A DNA stretch of 64,000 bases from NCBI GenBank assembly GCA_002633025.1, contig NMRB01001335.1:39931-103930 (forward strand), in the 5' to 3' direction. The notes beneath the pieces are model-generated. The model ran no database searches, was not told the origin of the DNA, and was given only the letters and a program-made list of their open reading frames with translations. Position numbers and translations under genes: made by a program. Positions 32,878-43,239 of this stretch are shown here, in pieces. The DNA comes from Notospermus geniculatus. Its lineage: Eukaryota; Nemertea; Pilidiophora; Heteronemertea; Lineidae. Position 1 is the stretch's first letter, and each line of letters begins with the position of its first letter.

Positions 32878-33569
32878 TTATTTAGATTTCATCCAACAGT
32901 ATTCGATTTTTGGAATGGGTGTTCGATTTTATTCAACGGTATATCCTTTGATTCCCAAGAGATTTATCCACACCTAAGAGAAATCAGGTGTTTTTTTTTA
33001 AAATCGAGCGATACCAGGGCCCATTACCCTGTCAACATGAGTGTACATAACATAAGCTCTGGCCTCGTTCTGGGAACGTCTGTACCTTGGCAAAATGTTG
33101 TTTTCGATATGTTTGCCTGCCTTTCCGTCGTTGTCAACAAGAATAATCGTTTTCCGTGAAAAACCTATTTATTCATACGCATGTTCAGGAGATAATAACT
33201 GGCCATTTTTTCTCTCAATATTGGTACAATTGTGCCTCATCAAATAATCAATGACAATGCTTCCATCTGACTATTCAGCTGAAAAATTATCCTGACATGA
33301 GAAAGGAACACGACACAATAAAAAAAAAAGAAGTGATTTATCTTTGAGTTTTTATTTTGCGGTGCACAGTTATTGATGAGATCGAAGTTGCTGTCTAACT
33401 GCACGTCTGCACACCAGGCGAGATGAGGGCCATGTAGCCACCGATCCTCTGGCCAACCACCGCAAACAGGCAAACTTGGCGATATTACTTTTAATACTCC
33501 AAATTTGTACAGCATTGCCGAGTGCATTTGTATTGCAAAACTGAAGTAAAAGCATTTACTTGTCTCTAT

Positions 33570-33872
33570 TTATATCGGGTGGGCCAAAAAAAACGCATCG
33601 AACTTCAAATCTCGATTTCTCGACAACTGTCCATTATAATTCAATGAAATTTGGTACCGTATCATTTAAAGATGTTTTGTTGAACGTGTGAAATTTTTGC
33701 ATTGATAGCTTTGGTATTTGGACCATATCACTCAATTTAAAAATCATTGTAAAAAAATGCGATTCCGGAATCCGGTAAAATACGGGTGGATGAAAAATTC
33801 CCAAACTTTAAATTTTCATTTCTCATAAAAGCTTTACTACAACTCAATGGAATTTTGCCTACCACTGCTCCA
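33570..33872. other. Unplaced sequence left of the N at 33873
   Basis: atcgggtgggccaaaaaaaacgcatcg followed by AT-rich DNA. It has no match to the H4 intron at the same distance from exon B. Probably an unrelated repeat contig joined here. Confidence 0.4.
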
Positions 33873-34129
33873 NGTGGGAACTCATGCATTCTAGCTACAG
33901 TGAATACTGGGACTTATCACTTGACGCGGTTAGGAAAGATCACCCAGAATGGAGTGTCGAAGCTACTGCCGAGGTGCTCCGGAAACAAAACCCAAAATGG
34001 AGCGAAAAAAGGGTTGCACGGGAAGCGAAAAGACAGAGTAAGGCATTGATTAAAAACGAAGCGATAAAACGATTTGATGTTGGAGCAAGGTAGGCCAAAT
34101 CCTAAAATTGATGCATGCAAACATAAAGG

Positions 34130-34320
34130 AATCAAACAAATCTGAATATTTTCGCTAAAGTTCCGTCCAGAGATAGTTTTTACCATAGGGTACCTGTACA
34201 CCAAGTTTCAAGTTTCTACATGTAAGTCAAGCGGTTAAGAAACGTGCCAGCCCTGTTAACGACGACGGACGACGGACAACACGCCATAGAAAAGCTCACC
34301 TCACAGAGGTGAGCTAAAAA
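34130..34320 (+). repeat. Dispersed element tail in intron B/C of H5
   Basis: ggtacctgtacaccaagtttcaag ... gacgacggacgacggacaacacgcc, ending in a small hairpin agctcacctcacagaggtgagct and an A-rich tail. The accaagtttcaagt ... gttacgaaacgcgcc part recurs at about 40310-40370. It looks like the 3' end of a retroposed repeat. Confidence 0.5.
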
Positions 34321-34692
34321 CATATCAAATCAAACCCGAGGTAACATTTTCCATCCCTGCTTGCGAACCGGTTACTTGCTCTCGACTCGAACCTCGTTAC
34401 GTTTTTTTCAGAAAATACATGGAAGGGTCTCTGAATGTAGCCAAGGAATTGAGACCAGGTGGGAACTGGGGATATTATCATTATCCTTACTGCTACAACG
34501 GCAAACCTGGGAGGATACGTTGTCCACCGGCGGTCAGAGAGAAAAATGACAGGTCAGATGATTCAAATATTACAGGAAAAAAATTATCACCAGATGTCTT
34601 GCGAATGTTTACGAAGCCAACATTTGGGCATGCCACTCTCATGATTCTTGACAAATACATTGCACGTGTGTGTATGCTTCAAGGGACAACTT

Positions 34693-34960
34693 TAAAGTGC
34701 TTTTCAGAATGTCCAGTCATTTTTGCACTCATTTTACCTTGCAATGGAACCTAAACCACAACCCCCAAATTGGCCAATTACGTGTGCATGTCAATTCGCG
34801 GTTGACCGATTTCTAATAGGTCCTTGTTCAGGTCTATACTCTGATTCAAGATAATCATGCAATCATGCACACGTAATTGGCCAATTTGTGGTTTGTTTTC
34901 AGGTTCCATTGCAAGGTAAAATGAGTGCAAAAATGACTGGACATTCTGAAAAGCACTTTA
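34693..34960. mobile_element. Hairpin MITE in intron C/D of H5
   Basis: taaagtgcttttcagaatgtccagtcatttttgcactcattttaccttgcaatggaacct pairs with the complement at the right end; inner arms caaattggccaattacgtgtgcatg / catgcacacgtaattggccaattt. Arms of about 100 bases with few mismatches. Confidence 0.9.
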
Positions 34961-35220
34961 GCTGTGAGTACAATGAATGCAAGTTTTTCCTATCATTTCA
35001 GAATATTATGGATGTACGAGGCCAGCCAAGCTCTTTATCCTTCCGTCTATTTGTATTCGTCAGCCAAGAAGGCCGCTGCACGATACACCCAAACCTGTGT
35101 GGATGTACTCAACATTCAGATACCATTCGAAAGAATTCTACTCAAAAGTAAGTTAGATAGCGAAGGATGAAACTCCCCTCAACATTTTTGACAAAGAAAT
35201 CATGATGGATTTCTACAGAT

Positions 35221-35852
35221 GGTATATGCCTTGAGTCAGCCCAACAATATTGATTGTGATACTTGACATCGAAGGATCTTCGAAATTGACAGTGAGTTCC
35301 CGTACATTTATGACATTACATGAATGTAGAGTGACCAACATTCAACTGAACGTGAGGCAGACTTTAGGCTTTTCTCTGCAGATGCTAAAGTCCGACAACA
35401 TCTAACTTCGACCAAATGGAATGCGGAAGTTAGGAAATTGATAGTTGGATTTTCTACGGACCTTTAATCACACGCGGCTCTTGAATAACCAATGCAAAGC
35501 GCGAACAATCGAGGAACCACCACAAATGGTCGACAGGCATGATTAAAAACCACAAAGCTCTATCACATTACATGACTTCCGCATTCCATTGGGTCGAAGT
35601 TAGAAGTTGTCAGACTTCAGTGACGGGCCATATTTATGAAGCCTTCGCAACTTTGCGTTGGCGCAAATCTATTGTAAGGCAGTCAGTGAACAATAGGGCA
35701 TGTGCAGCCAAACAATAGATTTGCGTGAACGCAAAGTTGCGAAGGCTTCATAAAGGCCCGAGGTCAGAGTATAGAGACATTCCATTCCACGGCAGTGTGA
35801 CTGTGTCGTCTGCGATCAATGATTTTCATTCAAATTTATTTATTTATTTCAG
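35221..35852. repeat. Intron D/E of H5 with hairpins; second copy at 46379
   Basis: From 35498 onward the sequence is repeated at 46379-46748. Inside are a hairpin (ggccatatttatgaagccttcgcaactttgcg, about 35626-35756, right end clipped) and an outer inverted match (actttaggc ... catctaacttcgacc near 35390 against ggtcgaagttagaagttgtc near 35590). Confidence 0.65.
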
Positions 35853-36118
35853 GAAGATTTGCTCACCAGCCTCAACCTGGCAGCTGGTTTTGGTAGTCAC
35901 GGTGTTGTCCTTTGGAGCAGTTCAAGCGATTACAAAAAGAAAACGCAGTGTGAAAACCTGAAGACCTATCTGGACGAAACCCTTGGTCCGTTTGTTGAAA
36001 AGGTCATCGATGACACTCGGAAGTGCAGCAAAAAGATTTGTAGTGGCAATGGCCGATGTCAGAGGAGAGATATACAGGACTTGATGACTGTGCCAGACTC
36101 AGAATTCCCCGAAAAGTT

Positions 36119-37023
36119 NNNNNNNNNNNNNNNNNNNNNNNNNNNNNNNNNNNNNNNNNNNNNNNNNNNNNNNNNNNNNNNNNNNNNNNNNNNNNNNNNN
36201 NNNNNNNNNNNNNNNNNNNNNNNNNNNNNNNNNNNNNNNNNNNNNNNNNNNNNNNNNNNNNNNNNNNNNNNNNNNNNNNNNNNNNNNNNNNNNNNNNNNN
36301 NNNNNNNNNNNNNNNNNNNNNNNNNNNNNNNNNNNNNNNNNNNNNNNNNNNNNNNNNNNNNNNNNNNNNNNNNNNNNNNNNNNNNNNNNNNNNNNNNNNN
36401 NNNNNNNNNNNNNNNNNNNNNNNNNNNNNNNNNNNNNNNNNNNNNNNNNNNNNNNNNNNNNNNNNNNNNNNNNNNNNNNNNNNNNNNNNNNNNNNNNNNN
36501 NNNNNNNNNNNNNNNNNNNNNNNNNNNNNNNNNNNNNNNNNNNNNNNNNNNNNNNNNNNNNNNNNNNNNNNNNNNNNNNNNNNNNNNNNNNNNNNNNNNN
36601 NNNNNNNNNNNNNNNNNNNNNNNNNNNNNNNNNNNNNNNNNNNNNNNNNNNNNNNNNNNNNNNNNNNNNNNNNNNNNNNNNNNNNNNNNNNNNNNNNNNN
36701 NNNNNNNNNNNNNNNNNNNNNNNNNNNNNNNNNNNNNNNNNNNNNNNNNNNNNNNNNNNNNNNNNNNNNNNNNNNNNNNNNNNNNNNNNNNNNNNNNNNN
36801 NNNNNNNNNNNNNNNNNNNNNNNNNNNNNNNNNNNNNNNNNNNNNNNNNNNNNNNNNNNNNNNNNNNNNNNNNNNNNNNNNNNNNNNNNNNNNNNNNNNN
36901 NNNNNNNNNNNNNNNNNNNNNNNNNNNNNNNNNNNNNNNNNNNNNNNNNNNNNNNNNNNNNNNNNNNNNNNNNNNNNNNNNNNNNNNNNNNNNNNNNNNN
37001 NNNNNNNNNNNNNNNNNNNNNNN
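36119..37023. other. Assembly gap (Ns) inside H5 exon E
   Basis: A run of 905 Ns. By comparison with 46991-47600 it should contain the end of exon E and the 3' flank. Confidence 1.
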
Positions 37024-37824
37024 GTTTTTTGAAAAAGTACTCCGGTTTCCTCCCACATTACAATACAAATCACCAACTAATATAATCTAAAGAGCCAATA
37101 ATGAGAGCCAATAGGTAGAGCAATAACCCCCCCCCCCCCAGCCGCAGCCCCCTCCCCCCACACGCATGCCGCACACTGACAAAGTGTCAAGAAAGCAAAG
37201 CCCGGGCAAGAGTCAAGAAATCTGCACCAAACCCAAAGCCCTGACAAACTGTCAAATGACCATGGCCACTCTGCAAAATAGGGCCTGCACTCATAGGAAG
37301 GATTAAGGAGCGTTTCAATCACGGTCTCGACTGGTACCACGATCCTCCGCTAGGAATGATACCAATCTAATCACGGCGGTGTGTTGAATAACTTTCCGCA
37401 ATAACTCCTCCCACTTGTAGTACTTTTGGCGCTGTAGTGTGGCGGCGAAAATCACTCTCCCACGAGTGGGTCACGCTTTTACTGCTATCACAATGCATAA
37501 GCGTACTTTTCTTTGAAGAATACGTCTTGTAATTGGCCCCGCCTCCTATTCATGACCCGAACGTAACATGAACGTATGCCTTGGTCACATGCTATAAACT
37601 CACCAATCATTGATGGCGTTCCATGAGTCATGGACGAAAATTTTACGTTTTCGTTTCGGACTTTAGTCCTTTACCTAGTGGGCCGATTTCACAAAGGGTG
37701 TTTAAGACTTAGACGCGTGTAACTTCGTCAAATGCATGCAGTTCCATGGAACTGCATGCATTTACAGAAGTTACACGCGTCTAAGTCTTAAACATCCTTT
37801 GTGAAATCGGCCCTTAATAGTGTT
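37024..37824. other. Spacer with SINE tail and hairpin
   Basis: 37040-37110 resembles the body of the SINE at 18660-18890 (actccggtttcctccc, aaagagccaataatg). A poly-C run is at 37128-37139. 37681-37814 is a hairpin MITE (gggccgatttcacaaaggg / cctttgtgaaatcggccc; inner acttagacgcgtgtaactt / aagttacacgcgtctaagt). No gene seen. Confidence 0.6.
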
Positions 37825-38094
37825 TATGTAATGTTTATATGATGGTGTCTTGTTATGACGGAACAGTGACCCCCAAAAGTAAAAGGGCAGGTGTCCTCCA
37901 AACAATAAAAGAACCATGATGATGTAAGTTCACTGAGGACATTTCAATGATTGGGCTGAAGGGAACTCTGCGAACCCTTCTGAATGGCTATTACCTAAAA
38001 AGCTGACAAAAATGGCCTACTACTGTAGCTCTTTCACGATGTTAGCTAAGCCAGTCAGCCATGACAGTGGCTTGTGCCGAGGGTTGTGCGACAT

Positions 38095-38208
38095 TAGGGA
38101 GGTTTCGCAAGCGCCCGGTTAGGCCCTACGACGACGTTGTGTGGGTATACCCAAAAACAGATAAACGTCGTCGTATGGCCTATTAACCGGGCACTTGCGA
38201 AACCTCCG
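38095..38208. mobile_element. Hairpin MITE, TAGGGAGGTTTCG family (copy A)
   Basis: tagggaggtttcgcaagcgcccggttaggcc pairs with ggcctattaaccgggcacttgcgaaacctcc; inner arms acgacgacgtt / aacgtcgtcgt. Same site as 47875-47991. Confidence 0.85.
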
Positions 38209-38760
38209 CCTGAAAGAACGAGCATGCTCGTTCTCTTCAAAACGTGTATATACTCCACTCTCTACGTAACCCCACGCCCCCTATTCTTATTTCTGATCAC
38301 ACCATTACAGTTTAGTGACGATAGGTCAGCCAAGTACCTTTGGCCAGTTCGACCTGAAAAACTCTATATACATGCAGGTGTACATACTTATGTACATGTA
38401 TCTTAGAAGACAGATTGCTCTTGTATCAGGTGAAGTCGTAATAAATTTCTTTTGCCGAAGAGCTGTGTGTCTCTTGTGAATTATTTCCACAAATCCAGAA
38501 AACGTAAGAAGACGGGGCTAAGTTGGGTATAGCGGACAAAGTCGTGGGAAGTGCACTGAGTGTGTACATGTATGTACACGGAATAAGCGGCAATGTATGG
38601 AAGATGTGTCACTTCCCACGACTTTGTCCGCTACTAACTTGACTTGACCCAGAAGGCGGACGGTGAACACTACATGTACTCTTCAATGGTCGACGGCAGT
38701 GTGCCATGAAAGGTGTCTCACCACGTGAGAGGCCTACAATCTAAAACACGTAAGAGCAAT

Positions 38761-39618
38761 AGACGGTTTCGAGGAAAATGGCCGCCACTCGAAAAAGCCA
38801 CAACAAACCGCCAGCCAAGTGACTTTTGGCTGGAGACATTTTTAAAACGTCGAAATTTTGCCTAGAAATACCTTGACGAGCATTCCAAGAGCTATCAGTG
38901 CATGTCATATATCATAGGCAACATCCTCAATTACATGAAAACGAACAAAATTCCGGACTTTGTGGTAGATCGATGAAAATATTCCTCAATCACGCACGTG
39001 TTCGACACGAAGTTTGTTTACATGGCGCACAATAGAATCGGCATGCGCGACACCTATTGGCGGAAAAATCAACTATTTTTTCAACCTCGTCTCCGGGACT
39101 TGATGTCCCACAGACCAACAACCACCATGACCACGAAGACGAGCCATATTAATAATAAAATTTGAATATGAAAAATGTGAAATCAACTCCCAATCGAATA
39201 ATTTATCATATTACTCCCAAAATATTAATATCTACCAAGGTCCATGATGAAAATAACCGAAGTGCTCCGAGTGTTTTATGGTCTGCGAATTAATTTTTCA
39301 CGGTATTGGAACCGAGGATGAGCGTAATTCCCACGACCTTGACCCACATGACCCCGTCAAGTGTAAAAATAGACAGCAGCGTGGGTCGATCTCATTTCAA
39401 AGTCATCGATTTAAAGAAAGTCCGAATTTCTTTTCTATTTTTTATGGTTGAGTATGTTACATGTGGACTAGAGCATCTCTGTGGTAGCTCTTGGAATGCG
39501 CGGCAAGGTATTTTTAGGCAAGATTTCGACATTTTCAACATGTCTCCAGCCAAAAGCCAGTTGGCTCTCGGTTTGTTATGGCTTTTTCGAGCGGCGGCCA
39601 TTTTCCTCGAAACCGTCT
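38761..39618. mobile_element. 858-bp inverted-repeat transposon, AGAC...GTCT, AT duplication
   Basis: Left arm agacggtttcgaggaaaatggccgcc ... gccaagtgacttttggctggagacat; the right arm is the complement, about 140 bases. Flanked by AT on both sides. The parallel segment has the empty site gcaATtgctggctcc at 48629. The interior has no recognised protein. Confidence 0.9.
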
Positions 39619-40066
39619 ATTGCTGGCTCCAGTGGGAACTACTAGTCTAGGCCTATACTTGGTTGTACTCATAATCCCCCACTAAAGAGCCAGCGGTTGA
39701 ATAAAATAGCGCCACCGAAAAGGCCGGTGTAGTCTCTCATGTCGAACAAGGGGTTTGCATTACTGTACACCACCATGCCGCGGCGCTGGAGGTTTTTTTA
39801 TGAAGTAGCCTTTAGGCATTCTCACCACTAAAATCATTGTTCAGTTGTGTCCCCGATGTTTCGCCCTTTTCCTCTCACGTAATCTATTGACTGCTGATGC
39901 ATATCCAGGTCAAAGCGTGTCCCGAGTGAAGAAATTTGAATTATTTCACCGGCTTCAAGATTTTCGTACGATTTCTTGAGAAATTTTCGAGGTCATTTTT
40001 GAGGGCGCCTTCTGGTCGGTCATATTGAATTACATGATCTCAGCCCACGGCACACGCTATGCTTCA

Positions 40067-40430
40067 GTAAGATGAAATGGTCCATGGACCATGTGCTCAC
40101 CTGGGTGAACGTACCACAAAAACAAATGATCGAAATGTTCCAGGGTCATGTATCCTCATTAGATGCACCTGATAAAAATTCGCAGACAATCCAGTTACAG
40201 TTCAGGAGTTACTAGACTTTGAGCTTTGGTTTTGGCCACCTGGTGGCACAGCGGAGAATCAAATCGGACCGAAAAGTGGTGTCATAGGTCAACTGACATA
40301 GGGGTGTATATGTACCAAGTTTCAAGTCAATAGCCCAAGCAGTTACGAAACGCGCCACCAAATGACTAAATTTTGAACTTTGACCTCTGTGACCTTGAAA
40401 AGTAGGTCAAANAATCTGGTCGAAATTTTT
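40067..40430. repeat. Diverged copy of the 297-bp repeat and retroposon-like sequence
   Basis: gctttggttttggccacctggtggcacagcggagaatc resembles the 3225-4085 repeat; gtaccaagtttcaag ... gcagttacgaaacgcgcc resembles 34190. Cut by a single N at 40412. Confidence 0.5.
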
Positions 40431-40494
40431 CCATAGCCAGAACAGTAGGGCGTAATACTATATATTTCATGTATTGATTATCTAACCTTTGGAC

Positions 40495-40650
40495 GCCCTA
40501 AAAAAATTGTAGGTTCTAAAAATATTGTAATGTAGTAGGGGTAGCATGGTAGATGGAACAGCTTATGTATAATACAAGCTGTTCCATTTACCATTATGCT
40601 ACCCCTCTATATTACGGTGTTATTAGAACTTAGAAAATTTTTATGACGCA
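40495..40650. mobile_element. Hairpin element
   Basis: gccctaaaaaaattgtaggttctaaaaatattgtaatgtagtaggggtagcatgg is matched by ccattatgctacccctctatattacggtgttattagaacttagaaaatttttatgacgc; the centre aacagcttatgtataatacaagctgtt is itself a hairpin. Confidence 0.75.
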
Positions 40651-42514
40651 TGGGCTCGCGTCGAGGTAAGTTGGATTCTCCTGTATTTCTTGTCGATTAG
40701 TTGAGTTTCTTTCAGCTTCGAAGGGAGGAGTTCGGCTTTTGCGATAATCTTGTCGATCTTGTGTGTGGTTTCACCTCCCCTGGCTGTGTCAATCGTAACT
40801 TCTTCGATCAGCTCCTCTATCGTTTTAAGAACTCTTGTCACGGTCGTGTTTTTGACCTCTCTCTCTTGTACCAGTCGTTAGTCTTTCCTCTGCCATCATA
40901 ATTAATCCTGGTCACTTGCACCAGTGTGCGAACAGGGTCCTTTATTTAAAACCATGAAAGTCCAAGAATATAAAATGCTTAAATTTAAGACCTTGAAAGT
41001 CCATAAATATTGAGAAAATCCTATAAAGTCCACAAAAGCCCTTAAAAAATAAAATGTTCAGCTTTGAAAATTAAATTTCCAGTGTTTTTTACACTGTCTC
41101 GTTAATTTCTTTCCGTCACGAAATAAAAGAGTAAAAGTCGGATGCGGACGCCGGTGCACATGGCCCGGCTTGTGTGTAAGTCATTAAATTTTACATATTT
41201 GACACCATGAAAGTCCTCAAAAGGTCCATGAAATTTTACAGCTGTTTGGGGGAGGAACCCTGTGCGAAGGGGCGGGTAATCCTTGTAGAGGGGTGAGACA
41301 CACAGATGAGAACGCCTCGAGTTGTATAACTACACTTATGAAACAAATAAAAGGTATCACAGTCACCAGGATGTCCGAAATATGGTAGATAGATGTTGAT
41401 TGGATCTTGAGGTGAAGCGGGCCTAATGACCTTAACTGTTGTAGGCGAAGCGAAGCTGTGACAAAGTTCATGAAGGGAATATCAGTTGCGACAGCGCATA
41501 CATCCCTGAGTCGTGTGAGTTGCTGCCCATGTCTGGAATTAGATGGATTGTTACACGTGAAGGTACATGTTTCTATAATCAATGATCATTACTGTTCGTC
41601 GTCATCCATTCGAACAGCCCACTTTTGGGCATCAGCGGGAACCGGCCTATTTGATTTTGTCGTCCGTCCGCTTGCGTGGAATAACCACCATACGCTGCCG
41701 GGCTGACAGCGAGTCATCATATATGTTTCTTAATTTCTTCTTGATTACGCTCATTTTCCCCTCTCCCATGGCACAGAAGACTCTGACGCAGAAGACTTGA
41801 GATTCTTTGCCATCCTCATGAACCTCTACCCCACTCTCCTCATATACACAGGTGCCAAAATTGCTTCGGCCTCTTCAATAGCGGCCGTCTCCCAATTAGA
41901 CGAAATCAGAGCTTTCGTGAGTTTTCACATTCCTGAAGCAGAGAAAATATGAAATGTCCTGGGACATTGTGCTCACCTCTTGGATGGAAGACTTCCTTGT
42001 CAGTAACTGTCATAAATGTCGCTTTACCATGGTATTCTGTTAGTAACATGAATCCTTTCCACTCTGCCTCCGTATCTTAGGCTTTATTCCGCAGCTTTCT
42101 ACGTCCCATTTCATAAATGAGGACAATGTGGCCACCTTCCCATTGGAATCTCGGTCGGCCATTTTGCATACAAATAGCCTGTTATATGAAAGCCGCGATC
42201 TGGTAGGTGTAATCGTTCCCGCTGTTCGCAAACTGGCCAATGAGGAAGTTCGTAAGATCACCGCAGGGGAATTAGCATTGTACAATGCTTGAAGATTGTC
42301 AGCTAGAGGCGCGCGAAAATTGAATAACGTTTATTGGCAAACGCGCATTTTTTTGCGCTCCTCGTTCTGAATTTAGGGACGTTATGGCGCGGGCCAAATG
42401 CGCGCCTTAAAAGACTATTGCCCGTATTCTAGAAGCCTCCTCAACCATAAGGTCCACTTTAAGCTAGAGTTAAGGAAGCTTCTAGAATACGGCCCAAGGT
42501 CTTTGTTGATCAAA
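40651..42514. other. Spacer with no supported gene
   Basis: The minus strand has an acidic/basic frame at 40641-40841 (TIEELIEEVTIDTARGGETT ...) that would continue in another frame to an ATG near 40898. I recognise no family and it needs a frameshift, so I do not call it. 42418-42496 is a small hairpin (gcccgtattctagaagcctcc / cttctagaatacggcc). The rest is unremarkable. Confidence 0.4.
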
Positions 42515-42905
42515 AGTTTCCAGCTCTCCACTATCCCCTTTGACAGCAGCTACTGGTGTGGAGGCCGAATGTGAGGAAACTGGTTGGTTCGTCGCCAACA
42601 GATGGCTCTCATATGCCTTTGCGCATTTGACCACCTCCTCCAAACTTTTGTCCTTGTGCTCATATAACTTGTCACCTAATGGCCCTGCCGAAGAGCCAAT
42701 AGAACTGAAGGCCTAGATCGTCCTGAAGTTTGCCATACGCCCACCTGCTATAGAGTCAGTCAGATCCTAAAAGCCAGATCATCCAATGACTCATCATCTT
42801 GACGACTAGTACATCTCAACTTGGCCATCCAATCTGACCTCTCATCTACAAAATGCTGTTCCAGGGCAGCAACCAAAACATCAAATGTCACTCCCCCTCC
42901 TGCAA
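42515..42905 (-). pseudogene. Decayed Ty3/gypsy-type gag remnant
   Basis: On the minus strand one frame reads FDVLVAALEQHFVDERSDWM, then AKLRCTSRQDDESLDDLAFR before a stop. After a frame change it reads KLYEHKDKSLEEVVKCAKAY, then ESHLLATNQP. The pattern (a conserved Trp, a short basic/acidic linker, ESLxDLAF, later an EE..KCAKAYE helix) is typical of retrotransposon capsid proteins. At least one frameshift and one stop are present; no protease, RT or LTR is seen nearby. Assignment rests on pattern recognition only. Confidence 0.5.
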
Positions 42906-42923
42906 GTGAAGATTTCCGATTCC

Positions 42924-43140
42924 TAAAGCTATGTGCACACAGAGCTTAGTGCTTGCGCGATCTTAGCCGTAAGCCTCTTCGAGAGGACGCAAGGCCCAAG
43001 AAATCTCTGTGTGCACCTGAGGCCGCAAGCCGTTAGTGCTTGCGTCCCGAGGCGCAGGCGGAATCGTAAGGATCAAAATTTTTTGATATTTGCCGCCGAC
43101 CCAACACAGGACGCAAGGCCGCGCAAGCAGTGTGCACCAC
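42924..43140. repeat. Hairpin-rich element upstream of the MADF gene
   Basis: gtgcacacagag / ctctgtgtgcac (42931-43014) and further inverted matches gcttgcgc, gcgcaagc, gtgcacac up to 43140. GC-rich compared with its surroundings. Probably a MITE, boundaries uncertain. Confidence 0.5.
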
Positions 43141-43239
43141 TCGCCGGCATCGCCGGCGCGTTATTTGAAATTGGCGGCATTGTCTTGCCACTAGACCAAT
43201 CAAATTACCTCTTTTTGTCACGTGATAAAGACATGCAAG

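Larger units (their letters stand above)
32094..36118 (+). pseudogene. H5: GH56 hyaluronidase, broken (or misassembled)
   Basis: Exon A 32094-32360 (MEILIMMLVFGAAVAENYW; Lys2 changed to Glu). Exon B is present only from 33874 to 34089: its first half, including the Asp-x-Glu motif, is missing before the single N at 33873. Exon C 34412-34552 is intact (WGYYHYPYC) but has a weaker donor, gtcaga. Exon D 35002-35147 lacks 50 bases present in H4, between CGATACA and CCAAACCTG, which shifts the frame and removes the helix before VWMYST. Exon E starts at 35853 (DLLTSLNLAAGFGSHGVVLW) and runs into the N gap at 36119. Exon B loss may be an assembly effect; the exon D deletion is inside continuous sequence, so a functional product is unlikely. 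Confidence 0.8.
37825..40066. repeat. Large duplicated segment, copy A (with 35498-36118)
   Basis: Aligns with 47604-49320: aatgtttatatgatggtgtcttg, the MITE at 38095-38208, the aagtcgtaataaatttc 3' flank block, ccggtgtagtctctcatgtcg, and gtcaaagcgtgtcccgagtgaag. Differences are mostly clean insertions of small transposons in one copy or the other. Confidence 0.85.

Noticed and set aside
40641-40900. Minus-strand gene encoding TIEELIEEVTIDTARGGETT
   Set aside because: Needs a frameshift to reach an upstream start, has no recognisable family and no splice support.
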